From NCBI GenBank assembly GCA_015152475.1, contig SUTW01000001.1, positions 124,001-188,000 on the forward strand: a stretch of 64,000 nucleotides of DNA, read 5' to 3'. The notes below the pieces were generated by a model that was not told the DNA's origin, made no database searches, and worked only from the letters and a program-made list of their open reading frames with translations. Positions within the stretch are counted from its first letter, which is position 1; every line of letters starts with the position of its first letter. The position numbers and the translations under genes were made by a program. Positions 63,123 through 64,000 of this stretch are shown one piece after another. The DNA is from Cyanobacteria bacterium SIG30. GTDB taxonomy: Bacteria; Cyanobacteriota; Vampirovibrionia; Gastranaerophilales; Gastranaerophilaceae.

Positions 63123-64000
63123 AAATTAACTCCAATATTTTTTTTGCAATATTTTCTTTTGAATCTTTATCAACTTTTTTGATATTTGAATTTTTATCTA
63201 TTATCCAAACTTCGTTTTCGTCTTTACCCAACGCAGTTTTTGCTTCATTTGCAATTATAAAATCACATTTTTTATTTGAAATTTTTTCTTTAGCTTTTTC
63301 AATTAAATCTTCTGTTGCGAGACAAAAACCAATTACAGTCTGATTTTCGCGCTTAGTCATACAAACATCTTTTAAAATGTCAGGATTTTTTACAAGTTCT
63401 AAGGTTAAAGTTTCATTTTTACTTGAAATTTTGTTTTCATTATAATCTTTTATTCGGTAATCTGCAACAGCAGCAGCCATAATCAAACAGTCACAATCAT
63501 TAAAATTACTATCTAAAGCTTCTTTTAATTCCATTGCCGTTTGAATTTTTGTAACCTTATACTCTTTTTTTACATCAAATGAACAAATCAAATGCACGTC
63601 TGCACCTAAATTATAAGCACAATCCGCAAGAGCTAAACCCATTTTCCCAGAAGAAGCATTGGAAATATAACGAACTGGATCGATTTGTTCTTTTGTACCA
63701 CCTGCCGTTATTATAATCTTTTTGTTTTTTAATGGTTGATTTTTTTCCAAAATATCAACTGTTTTGTCAAAAATAAATTGAACTTCAGGAAGTCTGCCTT
63801 TGCCTATTGCGTTACAAGCCAAGAAGCCTTCTTCTGGCTCAATTACAATACACCTTTTTTGAAGCTTATCAAGATTTTCCTTAAAATAAGGATTTTCCCA
63901 CATATTAACGTTCATTGAAGGGACCAGAACAACCGGAATATCAGTTCCCAAAATTGCACAAGCAACAGATGTGAATAAATTATCTGCAACACTATTTGCA
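63115..64000 (-). CDS. coaBC: CoaBC: phosphopantothenoylcysteine decarboxylase/synthetase (5' end outside window)
   Basis: The frame stays open to the window edge, so the N-terminal CoaC flavoprotein is cut; the TTG at 63951 is internal. The visible part begins ANSVADNLFTSVACAILGTDIPVVLVPSMN, the end of the CoaC domain with the PxMN motif. The CoaB synthetase domain follows (ITAGGTKEQIDPVRYISNASSGKMG, AAAVADYR, LVKNPDIL, GFCLATEDL). Two steps of CoA synthesis; CoaD is encoded at 36.5 kb. Confidence 0.95.
   Translation of the reverse strand, partial: ANSVADNLFTSVACAILGTDIPVVLVPSMNVNMWENPYFKENLDKLQKRCIVIEPEEGFLACNAIGKGRLPEVQFIFDKTVDILEKNQPLKNKKIIITAGGTKEQIDPVRYISNASSGKMGLALADCAYNLGADVHLICSFDVKKEYKVTKIQTAMELKEALDSNFNDCDCLIMAAAVADYRIKDYNENKISSKNETLTLELVKNPDILKDVCMTKRENQTVIGFCLATEDLIEKAKEKISNKKCDFIIANEAKTALGKDENEVWIIDKNSNIKKVDKDSKENIAKKILELIYD

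Overview
The window is a gene-dense, very AT-rich bacterial chromosome segment with about 60 protein genes, no rRNA, no tRNA, no CRISPR array and no insertion sequence that I can see. Best guess for the source is the non-photosynthetic cyanobacterial relatives (Melainabacteria/Vampirovibrionia, order Gastranaerophilales). The reasons are low GC, a full minCDE set, a pilin with an AFTLAEVLITLAIIGVVAA-type N-terminus, a CheA fused to a receiver domain, a menaquinone gene pair, and anaerobe-like central genes. This assignment comes from gene content and recall, not from a search.

Layout. 1-3.7 kb: 3' end of dnaX, an NrtR-like regulator with a degenerate Nudix box, and dnaK. 3.7-7.1 kb (minus): minC-minD-minE plus an MBL-fold hydrolase. 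7.3-10.2 kb: an APC permease and glnA. 10.2-11.7 kb (minus): menA-like and menG-like genes. 11.9-17.0 kb: a sigma factor, a GH77 glucanotransferase, a metallophosphoesterase, an MBL protein and a TPR protein, tightly packed. 17.0-24.1 kb: a soluble FlhA-C-like protein, lysS, a patatin, a ROK glucokinase, holA and holB. 24.1-27.3 kb: a degenerate receiver/GGDEF protein, a multi-pass membrane protein and a small glycine-rich protein. 27.6-32.0 kb: fusA, a small membrane protein and lepA. 32.1-32.9 kb (minus): a type IV pilin-like gene interrupted at a run of ten G. 33.0-34.2 kb: thioredoxin-like protein plus CcdA. 34.2-37.0 kb (minus): a GHL10-type glycosidase, a coiled-coil protein and coaD. 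37.2-44.8 kb: acyl-CoA synthetase, ribH, a secreted/membrane protein, pgk, an unknown, rsgA, a prenyl synthase and a DUF212 protein. 44.7-47.4 kb (minus): a large HerA-like protein with a C-terminal Tudor-like domain. 47.5-51.0 kb: an unknown, a sensor kinase and a FliI-type ATPase. 51.0-53.2 kb (minus): gltX and an HD-domain protein. 53.1-58.4 kb: CheA-CheY, a methyl-accepting protein and a divergent double-CheW protein. 58.5-64 kb: a TPR protein, then (minus) coaBC-nif3-aroC-aroK-aroB.

Most of the window is housekeeping: replication clamp loader (dnaX, holA, holB), translation (fusA, lepA, lysS, gltX, rsgA), division-site placement (minCDE), glycolysis/glycan use (ROK kinase, GH77, pgk), and cofactors (coaBC, coaD, ribH, menA/menG). 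The unusual material is in surface and sensing genes. The strongest signal is the pilin gene. Its only frame break is a G10 tract inside the part that prepilin peptidase would remove, so tract-length slippage would switch the protein on or off without changing the mature pilin. Second is a soluble protein made of a DUF4177-like head, a coiled coil and an FlhA export-gate cytoplasmic domain, together with an isolated FliI ATPase translationally coupled to a sensor kinase. Several genes also have -10 boxes 6-11 bases before ATG and no Shine-Dalgarno, which suggests leaderless or near-leaderless mRNAs.

Convergent genes are packed so tightly that shared bidirectional terminators overlap stop codons (dnaK/MBL, glnA/menG). 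All coordinates, motifs and start corrections were read by eye from the sequence; no database search was possible.
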